From: JAWWPG01 sp963820035
GTDB taxonomy: Bacteria; Actinomycetota; Actinomycetes; Propionibacteriales; Nocardioidaceae
Length of the DNA: 64,000 bases
NCBI GenBank assembly: GCA_963820035.1
Contig: CAWFYK010000008.1
Coordinates: 36,582-100,581, forward strand
Reading direction: 5' to 3'
The position numbers and the translations under genes are program-made. The notes under the pieces are model-generated. The model was given only the letters and a program-made list of their open reading frames with translations. It was not told the DNA's origin and made no database searches. Of the stretch, positions 8,908 to 18,496 are shown piece by piece (position 1 is the first letter of the stretch; each line of letters begins with the position of its first letter).

Positions 8908-11238
8908 TCAGGCTGACGCCGGCGCCGACTTCTCGCTGTCGACGTCGCCGATCGCGACCGGACGACGCTTCGAGATGTAGACCGCGACCGCAATGACCGC
9001 TGCCGCGCCGAGCGAGATCAGGAGGCGGAGCCAGGTGCGCTCGTCGGTCCCGAAGCTCATCTTGACGATCGACGGGACGACCAGCAGCGAGACCAGGTTC
9101 ATCACCTTGAGCAAGGGGTTGATCGACGGGCCGGCGGTGTCCTTGAACGGGTCCCCTACGGTGTCGCCGATGATCGTCGCCTCGTGCGCCGACGAGCCCT
9201 TGCCGCCGTAGATGCCGTCCTCGACGAGCTTCTTCGCGTTGTCCCAGGACCCACCGGAGTTGGCCAGGAAGATCGCCATCAGCACGCCCGTCACGATCGC
9301 GCCCGCGAGGTAGGCCCCGAGCGACCCGACACCCAACCCGAAGCCGACCGCGACGGGAGCCAGGATGGCCAGCAGACCCGGTGTGGCCAGCTCGCGGAGG
9401 GAGTCCCGGGTGCAGATGTCGACGACCTTGCCGTACTCCGGACGGCCGGTGCCCTCCATGATGCCGGGGATCTCGCGGAACTGTCGGCGCACCTCGAACA
9501 CCACGGCACCCGCCGCGCGGCCGACCGCGTTGATCGCCAGACCCGAGAAGAGGAACACGACAGCGCCACCGATCAGCAGCCCGACCAGATTGGCCGGGTC
9601 GGAGGCGTCGATGACGCCGTGCAGGCTCATCAGGTCGTGGGCCGACAGACTGGCCGGGTTGGTGATGCCCGCCTCGTTGGCGGCCGTGCCGATCGCGTCG
9701 CGGAACGAGCCGAACAGCGCGGTCGCGGCGAGTACGGCGGTGGCGATCGCGATTCCCTTGGTGATGGCCTTCGTCGTGTTGCCGACGGCGTCGAGCTCGG
9801 TGAGGATCGCGGCGCCCTTCTCGTCGACCTCACCGGACATCTCCGCGATGCCCTGGGCGTTGTCGGAGACGGGGCCGAAGGTGTCCATGGCCACGATGAC
9901 GCCGACCGTGGTCAGCAGTCCGGTGCCGGACAGGGCCACGGCGAACAGGGCGACCGTGATCGACCCGCCACCGAGGAGGAACGCGCCGTAGAGCGCAGCG
10001 GCGATCACCAGCGCCGTGTAGACCGCGGACTCGTAGCCCACGGAGATGCCGGCGAGGATGACGGTCGCCGCACCGGTCAGCGACGTCTTGGCCACGTCCT
10101 TGACCGGACGGTGCTCGGTCCCGGTGAAGTAGCCGGTGAGCGACAGGATCACGGCGGCCAGGACGATCCCGATGTAGACGGAGGTGATCGCGATGCCCCG
10201 CGGGTTGCCGGTCGCGCCGAAGGCGGTGGAGTTGTCCAGGCCGGCGAAGCTCGTCGGCAGGTAGGCGAAGGCCGCGATCGCACACAGGATCGCCGACACG
10301 AAGGCCGAGATGTAGAAGGAGCGGTTGATCGTGCGCAGACCACCCTCACCCTCGCGCGGCCGGGTCAGGTAGACGCCCAGGATCGCGGTCACAGCGCCGA
10401 TCGCGGGAACGATCAGCGGGAAGACCAGCCCCTGGTTGCCGAATGCCACCTTGCCGAGGATCAGGGCCGCGACCAGGGTGACGGCGTAGGACTCGAAAAG
10501 ATCGGCCGCCATACCGGCACAGTCGCCCACGTTGTCGCCGACGTTGTCGGCGATGGTGGCCGGGTTGCGTGGGTCGTCCTCCGGGATGTTCTGCTCGACC
10601 TTGCCGACCAGGTCGGCGCCGACGTCGGCGGCCTTCGTGAAGATTCCGCCACCGACCCTCATGAACATCGCGAGCAGGGCGGCGCCGAAGCCGAATCCCT
10701 CGAGCACCGAGGGGGCGTCACTCTTGTAGATGAGCACCACGAGGGACGCGCCGAGCAGACCGAGTCCCACGGTCGCCATTCCGACGGCACCACCGGTGCG
10801 GAATGCGACACGCATGGCCGGGTCGCGACCGGTCGTCTGGGCGGCGTGGGCAACGCGTTGGTTCGCCTTCACGGCGAGCGACATGCCCATATAGCCGATC
10901 GAGGCGGAGAAACCGGCCCCCAGCAGGAAGAAGATGGACCTGCCGATGCGGACCGACGCGTCGCCGGGAAGCACGAAGAGGACCAGGAAGGCGATCACGG
11001 CGAAGATGGCGACCGTCTTGAACTGGCGCGTGAGGTAGGCCTGGGCTCCCTCCTCCACCGCCGTTGCGATCTCTTTCATCTTCGGTGAGCCCTCGGGAGC
11101 GGCCAGCACCTCCTTGCGGAACAGCACGCCCATGGCGAGAGCCACCAAGGCGACGACGGCGACCAGGACGACGAGGACGAGGTTGCCTCCCGACAGCGAT
11201 ACGCCCGAATCAGTGGCGGCGAGAGAGAGCCCGGACAT
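8908..11238 (-). CDS. hppA: Proton-translocating membrane pyrophosphatase
   Basis: 776 residues with about 16 hydrophobic segments. It couples hydrolysis of pyrophosphate to proton export across the plasma membrane. The substrate-binding cluster DVGADLVGKVEQNIPEDDPRN is followed by NVGDNVGDCAGMAADLFESY. The segment GNTTKAITKGIAIAT has lysine where potassium-dependent enzymes have alanine, which in this family marks the K+-independent H+ pumps. A C-terminal GDTVGDPFKDTAGPS motif completes the site. The ATG at 11238 has GGAGG 8 bases before it. A perfect 14-base palindrome lies about 50 bases upstream. Confidence 0.97.
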   Translation of the reverse strand: MSGLSLAATDSGVSLSGGNLVLVVLVAVVALVALAMGVLFRKEVLAAPEGSPKMKEIATAVEEGAQAYLTRQFKTVAIFAVIAFLVLFVLPGDASVRIGRSIFFLLGAGFSASIGYMGMSLAVKANQRVAHAAQTTGRDPAMRVAFRTGGAVGMATVGLGLLGASLVVLIYKSDAPSVLEGFGFGAALLAMFMRVGGGIFTKAADVGADLVGKVEQNIPEDDPRNPATIADNVGDNVGDCAGMAADLFESYAVTLVAALILGKVAFGNQGLVFPLIVPAIGAVTAILGVYLTRPREGEGGLRTINRSFYISAFVSAILCAIAAFAYLPTSFAGLDNSTAFGATGNPRGIAITSVYIGIVLAAVILSLTGYFTGTEHRPVKDVAKTSLTGAATVILAGISVGYESAVYTALVIAAALYGAFLLGGGSITVALFAVALSGTGLLTTVGVIVAMDTFGPVSDNAQGIAEMSGEVDEKGAAILTELDAVGNTTKAITKGIAIATAVLAATALFGSFRDAIGTAANEAGITNPASLSAHDLMSLHGVIDASDPANLVGLLIGGAVVFLFSGLAINAVGRAAGAVVFEVRRQFREIPGIMEGTGRPEYGKVVDICTRDSLRELATPGLLAILAPVAVGFGLGVGSLGAYLAGAIVTGVLMAIFLANSGGSWDNAKKLVEDGIYGGKGSSAHEATIIGDTVGDPFKDTAGPSINPLLKVMNLVSLLVVPSIVKMSFGTDERTWLRLLISLGAAAVIAVAVYISKRRPVAIGDVDSEKSAPASA

Positions 11239-11285
11239 CCAAATACCTCCACTAAGGGCAATTCGCCCCTGCTCTTGTGGTGTGC

Positions 11286-11299
11286 GTGAGTCGACTCAC
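11286..11299. promoter_or_regulatory. Perfect 14-base palindrome upstream of hppA
   Basis: GTGAGTCGACTCAC reads the same on both strands and lies 48-61 bases before the hppA start codon. The position suits an operator overlapping the promoter. The binding protein is unknown and no matching regulator gene is in the window. Confidence 0.45.
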
Positions 11300-11387
11300 A
11301 GGACGTGACCGCCGGAGTCTAGCGAGGCCCGAGGCAGCGGACGGGGGCACCCCCATCCCGCGGCGTGGCGGCCACGACCGGCTCCTG

Positions 11388-11732
11388 TCAGAGCGCCCCG
11401 CCGCCGGTCGCAGCAGCGACGGTGGCGTGGATGTCGAAGACCTTCTCGAGGCCGGTGATCTTGAACACCCGCAGCAACCCGTCCTGACCGCAGACGAGGC
11501 TCATCCTGCCTCCGGTCGCCCGGATCCGCTTGAGCACGCCCACCAGGACGCCCAGGCCGGTCGAGTCGATGAAGTCGACATTGTCGAGGTCGACGACCAG
11601 CGTGCGGACGCCGCCGTCGACGAGGGAGACGAGCCGTTCTCGCAGTTTGGGGGACGTGTAGACGTCGATCTCGCCGGCGACGTCAAGGATCAGCACCCCG
11701 TCGCTCTCGCGAGTGCTGAGCGCCAGCTCCAT
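11388..11732 (-). CDS. STAS-domain anti-sigma factor antagonist
   Basis: A single STAS domain of 114 residues. The conserved loop NVDFIDSTGLGVLVG holds the serine that anti-sigma kinases phosphorylate in SpoIIAA/RsbV proteins. The unphosphorylated form binds the anti-sigma factor and frees its sigma factor. The ATG at 11732 begins the usual MELALSTRE sequence; the frame is open back to 11795 and an earlier start is possible. No partner kinase or sigma factor is adjacent. Divergent from the helicase gene. Confidence 0.88.
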   Translation of the reverse strand: MELALSTRESDGVLILDVAGEIDVYTSPKLRERLVSLVDGGVRTLVVDLDNVDFIDSTGLGVLVGVLKRIRATGGRMSLVCGQDGLLRVFKITGLEKVFDIHATVAAATGGGAL

Positions 11733-11842
11733 CGCCTCGGGTCCTTCCGACCGGTCGGGCGCGACCGTCACCACAGTCTGCGCTGAAGCATTCAACCACG
11801 TTGTCGGAGCCGGCTTGGGACAAGTGCGAAGATGGGGCCATC

Positions 11843-14224
11843 GTGACTCGGCCCCCTCGTGCCTTCGACCCCGGGACGACGGCGCTCCGGCTCGCTGCCG
11901 GGCCTCGCCGCAGCGATCGACTCACCCACCTGGAGCTACGTCCGGCCCGCACCGCACACCCGGCGCCGTGGCCGGTCTGGGCCCACCGCGACGTCATCGA
12001 GGCGCTGAAAGCGACCGGGGTCGAGCGCCCCTGGACCCACCAGGTCGCCGCCGCCGAGCACGCCTGGAGCGGTCGCCATACGGTGGTGTCCACCGGGACC
12101 GCCTCCGGCAAGTCGCTCGCCTACCTGCTCCCGGCCCTCTCGGCCATCGCCCACAGTGTCGGCGATGCTGGCACGCGCGGAGCGACCGTGCTCTATCTCT
12201 CGCCCACCAAGGCGCTCGCCCGCGACCAGCTCGCCGCGGTCCGGCGTCTCGACATCCCGGGCGTTCGCGGCGCCGCCTTCGACGGTGACGCGCTGCCGGA
12301 TGAGCGCGACTGGGCACGCAACCATGCGACCTACCTCGTCACCAACCCCGACATGCTCCATCGCACCATGCTGCCGAGCCACGCGAGATGGGCGGAGTTC
12401 TGGGCGGACCTCCGTTTCGTCGTGATCGACGAGTGCCACTACTACCGCGGCGTGTTCGGCGGCCATGTCGCCCAGATCGTCCGTCGGCTACGGCGGGTCG
12501 CCGCGCACTACGGCAGCGCACCGACCTTCGTCGTCGCCTCGGCGACGGTCGCGGAACCCGACGTCACCGCCGGGCGGCTCATCGGCGTTCCCGTGGTCGC
12601 CGTGACGGACGACGGGGCTCCCCACGGGGCCACGGCTCTGGCGCTGTGGGAGCCGCCGCTCACCGCCGTCACAGGAGAGCGAGGCGCTCCCGTACGGCGG
12701 TCCGCCGTCGCCGAGGCCGCAGACCTGGTCGCCGACCTGGTCGCCGAAGGTGTTCGCACCCTCGCCTTCGTCCGGAGCCGGCACGGCGCCGAGATCCTCG
12801 CTCTGCAGGCCAGGTCGGCGCTCACAGAGGTCGACCCGGCACTCGCCGGGAGGGTCGCCTCCTACCGTGGCGGCTACCTGCCGGAGGACAGACGGGAGAT
12901 CGAGGGTCGGCTCCGAGCCGGCGAGCTGATGGCGGTCGCGGCGACCAACGCACTCGAGCTGGGCATCGACATCGCCGGCCTGGACGCGGTGGTGATGGCC
13001 GGATATCCCGGCACCAGGGCGTCCTTATGGCAACAGGCCGGTCGCGCCGGTCGCGCCAGCACCGGCGGCCTCGGGATCCTGGTCGCCCGCGACGACCCGT
13101 TGGACACCTACCTGGTCACGCATCCGAAGGTACTGCTCGACGCCCCTGTCGAGGCGACGGTCTTCGACTCGGGCAACCCCTACGTCGTCGCCCCGCACCT
13201 GTGCGCGGCGGCCCAGGAGCTGCCGCTGACCGAGGCGGATCTGGACCTGTTCGACGGGGACACCCTCGCCCTGGTCACCTCCCTCGTGGAGGCAGGATAC
13301 CTTCGGCGGCGTACCCGCGGATGGTTCTGGACGCGCCGCGACAAGGCCTCGGGCCTCGCCGACATCAGGTCCACCGGGGGAAACCCCGTCCGTGTCGTGG
13401 AGGCGCCGACCGGCCGCCTGGTGGGCACCGTGGACCACGCGGCCGCCGACACGAGCGTCCACACCGGCTCGGTCTACGTGCATCTCGGCGAGACCTACCT
13501 CGTCGAGCGCTACGACGTCAACGAGGGGATCGCGCTCGTGAACAAGGCCGATCCCGACTACTCCACCAGTGCGCGGGTCGTGACGGACATCAGCATCCTC
13601 GAGCCGAACCTGGAGTCGACCTGGGGACCAGGCGACCTGTCGTTCGGGACGGTGGAGGTCTCGTCCCAGGCCGTCGGATATCTGAAGCGTCGCATCGCGA
13701 CTGGCGAGGTGCTCGGGGAGGAGCCCCTGGACCTGCCGCGGCGGCAGCTGCGCACGAAGGCCGTCTGGTGGACGTTGACCGACGACCAGGTGGCTGGGGC
13801 CGGGGTCGACCCGGCCGCCGTCCCCGGTGGGGTGCATGCCGCCGAGCACGCGGCCATCGGCCTGCTTCCGCTGTTCGCCACGTGCGACCGATGGGACATC
13901 GGCGGGGTGTCGACGGCGCTGCACCCGGACACGGGCAGGCTCACGGTGTTCGTCTACGACGGGCATCCGGGAGGTGCCGGCTTCGCCGAGCGGGGCTACG
14001 TCGCGGCGCGGGCCTGGCTGACGGCGACCCGGGATGCGATCGTCGCCTGCAGGTGCGACGACGGGTGCCCCTCGTGTGTGCAGTCACCCAAGTGCGGCAA
14101 CGCCAACAACCCGCTCGACAAGTGGGCGGCCGTCGCGTTGCTCACCACACTTCTTCGCGGCTCGGCCGAGCTGGCCGTCGGGGGCCACGACCGGCTGACC
14201 GACCGCTCGGCTGGCCACCTGTGA
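11843..14224 (+). CDS. DECH-box superfamily 2 helicase with C-terminal cysteine cluster
   Basis: 793 residues from the GTG at 11843, or 807 if a TTG at 11801 is used. Motif I is STGTASGKSLAYLLP, motif II VIDECHYYRG, motif III ASATV, and motif VI GYPGTRASLWQQAGRAGR. The C-terminal half carries the DUF1998-type cysteine set CRCDDGCPSCVQSPKCGN. It belongs to the MrfA/Hrq1-like group; the M. tuberculosis homologue Rv3649 likewise sits beside the tad genes, and this linkage is recurrent in actinobacteria. MrfA proteins act in repair of mitomycin-type DNA damage. The functional tie to pilus assembly, if any, is unknown. Confidence 0.9.
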   Translation: MTRPPRAFDPGTTALRLAAGPRRSDRLTHLELRPARTAHPAPWPVWAHRDVIEALKATGVERPWTHQVAAAEHAWSGRHTVVSTGTASGKSLAYLLPALSAIAHSVGDAGTRGATVLYLSPTKALARDQLAAVRRLDIPGVRGAAFDGDALPDERDWARNHATYLVTNPDMLHRTMLPSHARWAEFWADLRFVVIDECHYYRGVFGGHVAQIVRRLRRVAAHYGSAPTFVVASATVAEPDVTAGRLIGVPVVAVTDDGAPHGATALALWEPPLTAVTGERGAPVRRSAVAEAADLVADLVAEGVRTLAFVRSRHGAEILALQARSALTEVDPALAGRVASYRGGYLPEDRREIEGRLRAGELMAVAATNALELGIDIAGLDAVVMAGYPGTRASLWQQAGRAGRASTGGLGILVARDDPLDTYLVTHPKVLLDAPVEATVFDSGNPYVVAPHLCAAAQELPLTEADLDLFDGDTLALVTSLVEAGYLRRRTRGWFWTRRDKASGLADIRSTGGNPVRVVEAPTGRLVGTVDHAAADTSVHTGSVYVHLGETYLVERYDVNEGIALVNKADPDYSTSARVVTDISILEPNLESTWGPGDLSFGTVEVSSQAVGYLKRRIATGEVLGEEPLDLPRRQLRTKAVWWTLTDDQVAGAGVDPAAVPGGVHAAEHAAIGLLPLFATCDRWDIGGVSTALHPDTGRLTVFVYDGHPGGAGFAERGYVAARAWLTATRDAIVACRCDDGCPSCVQSPKCGNANNPLDKWAAVALLTTLLRGSAELAVGGHDRLTDRSAGHL

Positions 14225-14363
14225 CGTGACTCACCCAATCCGAACAACGCCAACAGGATGGCGCCCGAGTCTGACGGCCGTGGTGCACGAGACGAGAGCA
14301 CGGGAAGCCCAATTCGCCATGGGCCCGTCACATCACACAGCACCACCGGGCTGGACACCTGGA

Positions 14364-14729
14364 TCACACAGGTCCGGCACGAGCCTCCCCTGACACCCAC
14401 GGGTGAAGGCCGAACGGTAGGTCAAGACGGGCCCGCACCACGACGAGCACGTCGTCGCCGTCGACCCGACACCGGACGAGCGTCACTTCGTTCGCCGCCG
14501 ACACGGCAGCAGCCGCGGGGCAGGGGTCCCCGCCGCGCTGCAGACGTGCCGCCGCCGACAAGGCGGCCAGATCCGCGGCGCCGTCGACGTGGTGCTGCGA
14601 GGCCTCGGCAGCCGCCACGAGAGCCCCGATGGCACCGACCGTCAGGCAGAGGAACATCCACGCAACGGCCCACACCGTGGCGATCCCGTGCTGGGTCCGA
14701 CCACCCCGGTCACCGGCTCGCGGACGCAT
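14364..14729 (-). CDS. TadE-like membrane protein of the tad locus (Rv3654c type)
   Basis: 121 residues. One transmembrane helix after a short basic N-terminus (ATVWAVAWMFLCLTVGAIG), then an extracytoplasmic segment with HVDGAADLAALSAAARLQ. This arrangement is typical of the small TadE-like proteins that end actinobacterial tad operons. Its ATG overlaps the end of the preceding tadE by 20 bases, which supports it as a real last gene of the operon. The exact role is not established. Confidence 0.8.
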   Translation of the reverse strand: MRPRAGDRGGRTQHGIATVWAVAWMFLCLTVGAIGALVAAAEASQHHVDGAADLAALSAAARLQRGGDPCPAAAAVSAANEVTLVRCRVDGDDVLVVVRARLDLPFGLHPWVSGEARAGPV

Positions 14730-15096
14730 CCTCGGCCTCCACGCTGGAGCTGGAGCTCACGGTCACCGACGGCAGCGGTACGAGCAGCCAGCCGGGTGGC
14801 GAGACCCGCTCCGTCACGGTCACCGAGACCAAACCGCCGCTACGTCGCACCACCACGCCGGCGCCCGAGCCCGCCGTACGTCGCGCAGCCGCGGCGGCGG
14901 CCGTGTCGTCATCGCCGCGTGCGACCGCGCGGGCCGCATCTCGCGCGGCGTCGACGACCCTCACCTCGGCGATCCCGACGGTCATCAGCCAGACCAGCGC
15001 GAGCGCGAAGATCGCGATGAGCGGCAGCACCAACGCGGCCTCTGCCGTCACCATCCCGTTCTGCGAGCGGCGCGTTGGCAGGTGTGCCCGTCTCAC
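14710..15096 (-). CDS. tadE: TadE-like pilus assembly protein
   Basis: 128 residues. After NGMVTAEAALVLPLIAIFAL, which combines a prepilin-like glycine-methionine site with a hydrophobic helix, the chain continues extracytoplasmically. TadE proteins are pseudopilins of the tight-adherence (Flp pilus) system. The GTG at 15096 overlaps the stop of the upstream pilin gene as GTGA. The frame stays open further upstream but is blocked in logic by that pilin gene. Confidence 0.85.
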   Translation of the reverse strand: MRRAHLPTRRSQNGMVTAEAALVLPLIAIFALALVWLMTVGIAEVRVVDAARDAARAVARGDDDTAAAAAARRTAGSGAGVVVRRSGGLVSVTVTERVSPPGWLLVPLPSVTVSSSSSVEAEDASASR

Positions 15097-15275
15097 AGCA
15101 GGAAGCCGAACTTGAGCTCGAAGATCTTGGCGAAGATCTGCACGAGCATGCCCCGCCAGCCGGTCAGGATCTGGAGCAGGACGCACGCGAAACCGCAGGC
15201 AGCCACCGTCCCCAGCGCGTACTCGGCCGTGTTCATCCCGTCCTCCGACCGCACGGGCGTCGCAGGAAGCTGCAT
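15093..15275 (-). CDS. Small Flp-pilin-like protein (DUF4244), copy 2
   Basis: 60 residues: a short charged leader, then DGMNTAEYALGTVAACGFA, where cleavage before the methionine would place glutamate at position 5 of the mature pilin. A hydrophobic helix forms most of the mature protein. AAAGGAG lies 7 bases before the ATG at 15275. It is one of two tandem pilin-like genes, about 65 bases apart, and the fibre subunit is expected to be one or both. Confidence 0.88.
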   Translation of the reverse strand: MQLPATPVRSEDGMNTAEYALGTVAACGFACVLLQILTGWRGMLVQIFAKIFELKFGFLL

Positions 15276-15340
15276 GTGCACACTCCTTTCGCTGCGTGGG
15301 GTGCGGCACGCACGCGAGCCCCACCCCACTCGGCCGGGAC

Positions 15341-15541
15341 CTAGAACGGCAGGATGCCGATCACCTTGTTGAGCAGACCTTCGAGCAGCTGCTGACCGAA
15401 GCCGGACGTGAGGATCTTGTAGAGGATCCCCGCGAAGCTGCAGGCCGACACTGTGCCGACGGCGTACTCGGCGGTGGTCATCCCGCGCTCGTCGCCGGAG
15501 CGGAGTACGCCGACGGCGCGCGCTGCGATGAGATGCGTCAT
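15341..15541 (-). CDS. Small Flp-pilin-like protein (DUF4244), copy 1
   Basis: 66 residues with the same plan as its neighbour: leader, RGMTTAEYAVGTVSACSFAG, hydrophobic tail. AAGGAAG precedes the ATG at 15541. The 243 bases between this gene and tadC upstream have no coding signal and could hold a separate promoter, which would let the abundant pilin be expressed more strongly than the assembly machinery. Confidence 0.88.
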   Translation of the reverse strand: MTHLIAARAVGVLRSGDERGMTTAEYAVGTVSACSFAGILYKILTSGFGQQLLEGLLNKVIGILPF

Positions 15542-15784
15542 GTTTCTTCCTTTCGTCGTGCGTCTCGGCCGATGGCCGGACGACGTGAGTTGCTGACAGG
15601 TGAAGCGTCGCGACCGCGGGCTCCGTCGGGCGAGCGGAGTTTCGCGTCCTGTTGACGACGTGCGCACGCAGGTCACCCTGGGGATTCACCGTGGCGGGCG
15701 AGAACGGCCCCCAGCGGCGGCCGGCCGAACGCGGACGGCATCCCGCGCACACCACGGACCATCAGGTGGGAGCCGTCAGGAGAA

Positions 15785-16519
15785 TCAGGAGAAGAGGTGC
15801 TGGAAGCTCGAGGCCACTGTCGGGACCACGCCGACAACCATGAAGGCGGGCAGAAAGCAGGCAGCCAGTGGTCCGGCTGCCTTTACTCCGACGTTTCGCG
15901 CGCGCAGCTGGGTCTGGGTACGCCGCTCACGGCGCCGGTCCTCGGCCAGCCGGGCCAGTCCGTCGGCCAGCGGGGCGCCGGACTCGTTGGACCGTTGCAG
16001 GGTGCGGCCGAGCTGGGCGAGCTGCGGGTCGGACGAGAGCCGGCCCCACTCCGTGGCCGGGTCGGCACCGAGCTTGAGGCGAGCGATGATCTCATCGAGT
16101 CGAGCCCCGAGCGCGCCACCGACTGCTCGGCTGACGACCGCCAGCGAGTCCTGAGGGGCTCGTCCGACACCCGCGCAGGCCGCCAGCAGGTCGACCGCCA
16201 ACGGCAGATCACGGTCGATCTCTTCGCGGGCCCGCGCCGCGGCCGGCGACTCCAGCCGACCGAGCCAGCCCGACAGCACGACGCCGGCGGGAACGCCGCC
16301 GAGGCCGCCCACCGGACCGAACAGCACCCATCCAAGGAGCATCAGCGAGGTCGCGCACAGGATGGCTCGTGGCACCGGTGCTTCGACGAGCGAGCCGCCC
16401 GACGGTCCGCGCCGTGCTGCCGCCCGCTCGACGGGCGTCTGCAGCCTCGAGACGCGGGTTGTTGGCGAGGTCACCAGCCAGCAGATGCCGGCTGCGCACA
16501 TCATCGCGACGAACCGCAT
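15785..16519 (-). CDS. tadC: Type II secretion F-family membrane protein (TadC)
   Basis: 244 residues from an ATG at 16519, one base after the tadB stop. It contains an F-domain with REEIDRDLPLAVDLLAACAG and EWGRLSSDPQLAQLG, plus C-terminal transmembrane helices (AACFLPAFMVVGVVPTVASS). TadB and TadC form the inner-membrane platform on which the TadA ATPase drives pilin assembly. The longer open frame back to 16741 is an arginine-rich shadow of tadB. Confidence 0.88.
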   Translation of the reverse strand: MRFVAMMCAAGICWLVTSPTTRVSRLQTPVERAAARRGPSGGSLVEAPVPRAILCATSLMLLGWVLFGPVGGLGGVPAGVVLSGWLGRLESPAAARAREEIDRDLPLAVDLLAACAGVGRAPQDSLAVVSRAVGGALGARLDEIIARLKLGADPATEWGRLSSDPQLAQLGRTLQRSNESGAPLADGLARLAEDRRRERRTQTQLRARNVGVKAAGPLAACFLPAFMVVGVVPTVASSFQHLFS

Positions 16520-16520
16520 G

Positions 16521-17330
16521 TCACTGCTCGGCGGCGGCAGCGAGCCGCTCGACCCACCAGACCCCGGCCAGGGCCAGCGAACCTCCGGCGGCGAGGCAGC
16601 CCAGGCCCCACGTCGTACCGAGGAGGAACCGGACCGGGTGGGCGCCGACAGACGTGCCCAACGCGATCCCAAACAGCGGGAGGACCGCGAGCATCTTCGC
16701 CGTGGCTCTCGGGGGGCCGAGTGCAGCCTGCACCTCTGCACGCGCGTCCTCGTCGCTCCGCAGGCTGCCGGCGACCCGGTCGATGACCGTGGCGAGCGCG
16801 GCGCCGGAGCTGCCCGCGACCTCCCAGGCCGCGGCTACCGCACGAAGCCCCTCGGCACCCGGGAGGGCTCCGCAGCCCCGGAAGGCGTCCGCGACGTCGC
16901 CGCCGAGGCGGGCGGCTGCGACCACGGGCGCCAGCTCCGCCCGGACGATGCACGCTCGCTCGACGACGGTGACCGTGGGGAGCCCACCCCGGAGCTCGGC
17001 GGACAACGCGTCACACAGCTCCACCACCCAGCGCTGCCGTTCCCGGCGACGTCGTCGGCTCCGGGAGAGACCGACGACCCGGTGGGCCGCGAGAGCTCCG
17101 ACGCCGGCCATGGCCGCCAGCACGACGACCCAGCCGCCACCGAAGAGGGCCGTCAGCATGAGGAGCAGCCCGCCGACCGCCAGTGCGGGACGCCGGACCC
17201 GACGAGCAGCAGGCTGGTGCGAGCCGAGGCCCTCGGACGGCACACCAAGGCGGCCGGCCGACTCGTCAGTGCCGCGCATCACCAGGAGGACACAGCAACC
17301 GGCCACGAGTGCGGCCGACGTCGCGCTCAC
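16521..17330 (-). CDS. tadB: Type II secretion F-family membrane protein (TadB)
   Basis: 269 residues, with transmembrane helices at the N-terminus and near residues 55-80 and an F-domain with LCDALSAELRGGLPTVTVVE. The GTG at 17330 overlaps the tadA stop as GTGA. Platform partner of TadC. Confidence 0.9.
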   Translation of the reverse strand: MSATSAALVAGCCVLLVMRGTDESAGRLGVPSEGLGSHQPAARRVRRPALAVGGLLLMLTALFGGGWVVVLAAMAGVGALAAHRVVGLSRSRRRRRERQRWVVELCDALSAELRGGLPTVTVVERACIVRAELAPVVAAARLGGDVADAFRGCGALPGAEGLRAVAAAWEVAGSSGAALATVIDRVAGSLRSDEDARAEVQAALGPPRATAKMLAVLPLFGIALGTSVGAHPVRFLLGTTWGLGCLAAGGSLALAGVWWVERLAAAAEQ

Positions 17331-18496
17331 GTGTCCTTCCTGCGCTCGGACAGCAACCGCTCCAGCGCAGCGGCACCTGCGCCTGTCGTGGGCTCACCGT
17401 CCGCCGAGAAGTGGACGGCCGGGGTGGCGACCACCACGCCACGATCGTCGCGCGCGACGGTGGCGATCTCGGTCAGCCGACGTCGGCCGTCGACCGCCCG
17501 CCGTACGTGGATGACGACCTCCACCGCGGAGTGGACCTGAGCGTGGACGGCGTCGCGCGGCAGACCTGCGGCGACTGCCAGTGCCTCCAGCCGGGCCGGC
17601 ACGTCCCGGGCCGTGTTGGCGTGCACTGTAGCGCAGCCTCCCTCGTGACCGGTGTTCATCGCGGCCAGCATGTCCGTCACCTCGGCGCCGCGGACCTCGC
17701 CGACCACCAGTCGGTCGGGGCGCATGCGGAGGGCCTGGCGGACCAGGTCTCGCAGCGAGATCTCGCCGACGCCTTCGACGTTCGCCTGCCTGGCCTGCAG
17801 GTTGACGACGTGCGGGTGCCTGGGTCGCAGCTCGCTGGAGTCCTCGACGATCACCAGGCGCTCCCGTGGGTCCACCTCGGAGAGGAGGGCCGCCAGGAGC
17901 GTGGTCTTCCCGCTTCCCGTGCCTCCCGAGATGAGGAACGCTGCTTTTCGGCGCACCAGGTCGAGCAGCAGCTCCGACCCGAGCCGGGTGATCGACCCCG
18001 CCGTCACCAGGTCAGCCAGTGTCAGGCCGGCCCGGGCGGGCACGCGCAGCGACAGACAGGTTCCTGGACCCGCGACGGGTGCGAGGGCGGCATGGAAGCG
18101 GGTGCCGTCACGAAGCCGGACGTCGACGAACGGCGAGGCGTCGTCCAGCCGTCGGCCGGCTGCCGAGGCGAGACGCTGGGCGAGCCGGCGTACGGCGGCG
18201 TCATCGGCGAACTGCACGGAGACCCGCTGGAGTCCGTCGCCGTCGTCCACATAGACCTCGTCAGGCCCGTTGACGAGGACGTCGGTGACGCCGCTCCTGC
18301 GGAGCAGCACCTCGAGCGGCCCAGCCCCCAGCGAGTCGAGCCGCAGCGCGTCGACGACCTCGAGCACGGCCGAGTCGCCGACCAGCCTGCCTTCGGACCG
18401 CAGGGCCGCCGCAACCTTGGCGGGGGTCGGCTCCGCGCTCTGAGCCGTGAGGCGACCCCGAACCCGGTCCAGCAGCTCCGCCTCGACAGGGTTCAT
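17327..18496 (-). CDS. tadA: Pilus assembly ATPase (CpaF/TadA family)
   Basis: 389 residues. Walker A is LISGGTGSGKTTLLAALL. The aspartate-box region is IVEDSSELRPRHPHVVNLQ and Walker B-like residues are in RPDRLVVGEVRGAEV. It is the cytoplasmic hexameric ATPase powering Tad pilus extension. The ATG at 18496 overlaps the upstream stop as ATGA. Confidence 0.94.
   Translation of the reverse strand: MNPVEAELLDRVRGRLTAQSAEPTPAKVAAALRSEGRLVGDSAVLEVVDALRLDSLGAGPLEVLLRRSGVTDVLVNGPDEVYVDDGDGLQRVSVQFADDAAVRRLAQRLASAAGRRLDDASPFVDVRLRDGTRFHAALAPVAGPGTCLSLRVPARAGLTLADLVTAGSITRLGSELLLDLVRRKAAFLISGGTGSGKTTLLAALLSEVDPRERLVIVEDSSELRPRHPHVVNLQARQANVEGVGEISLRDLVRQALRMRPDRLVVGEVRGAEVTDMLAAMNTGHEGGCATVHANTARDVPARLEALAVAAGLPRDAVHAQVHSAVEVVIHVRRAVDGRRRLTEIATVARDDRGVVVATPAVHFSADGEPTTGAGAAALERLLSERRKDT

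Noticed and set aside
9184..11088. 634-codon plus-strand frame opposite hppA
   Set aside because: Antisense to a strongly conserved enzyme; composition (Asp, Arg, Gly, His) is the usual high-GC shadow.
12388..14229. 613-codon frame inside the helicase gene
   Set aside because: Same strand, other frame; Arg/Gly-rich, with all helicase motifs in the other frame.
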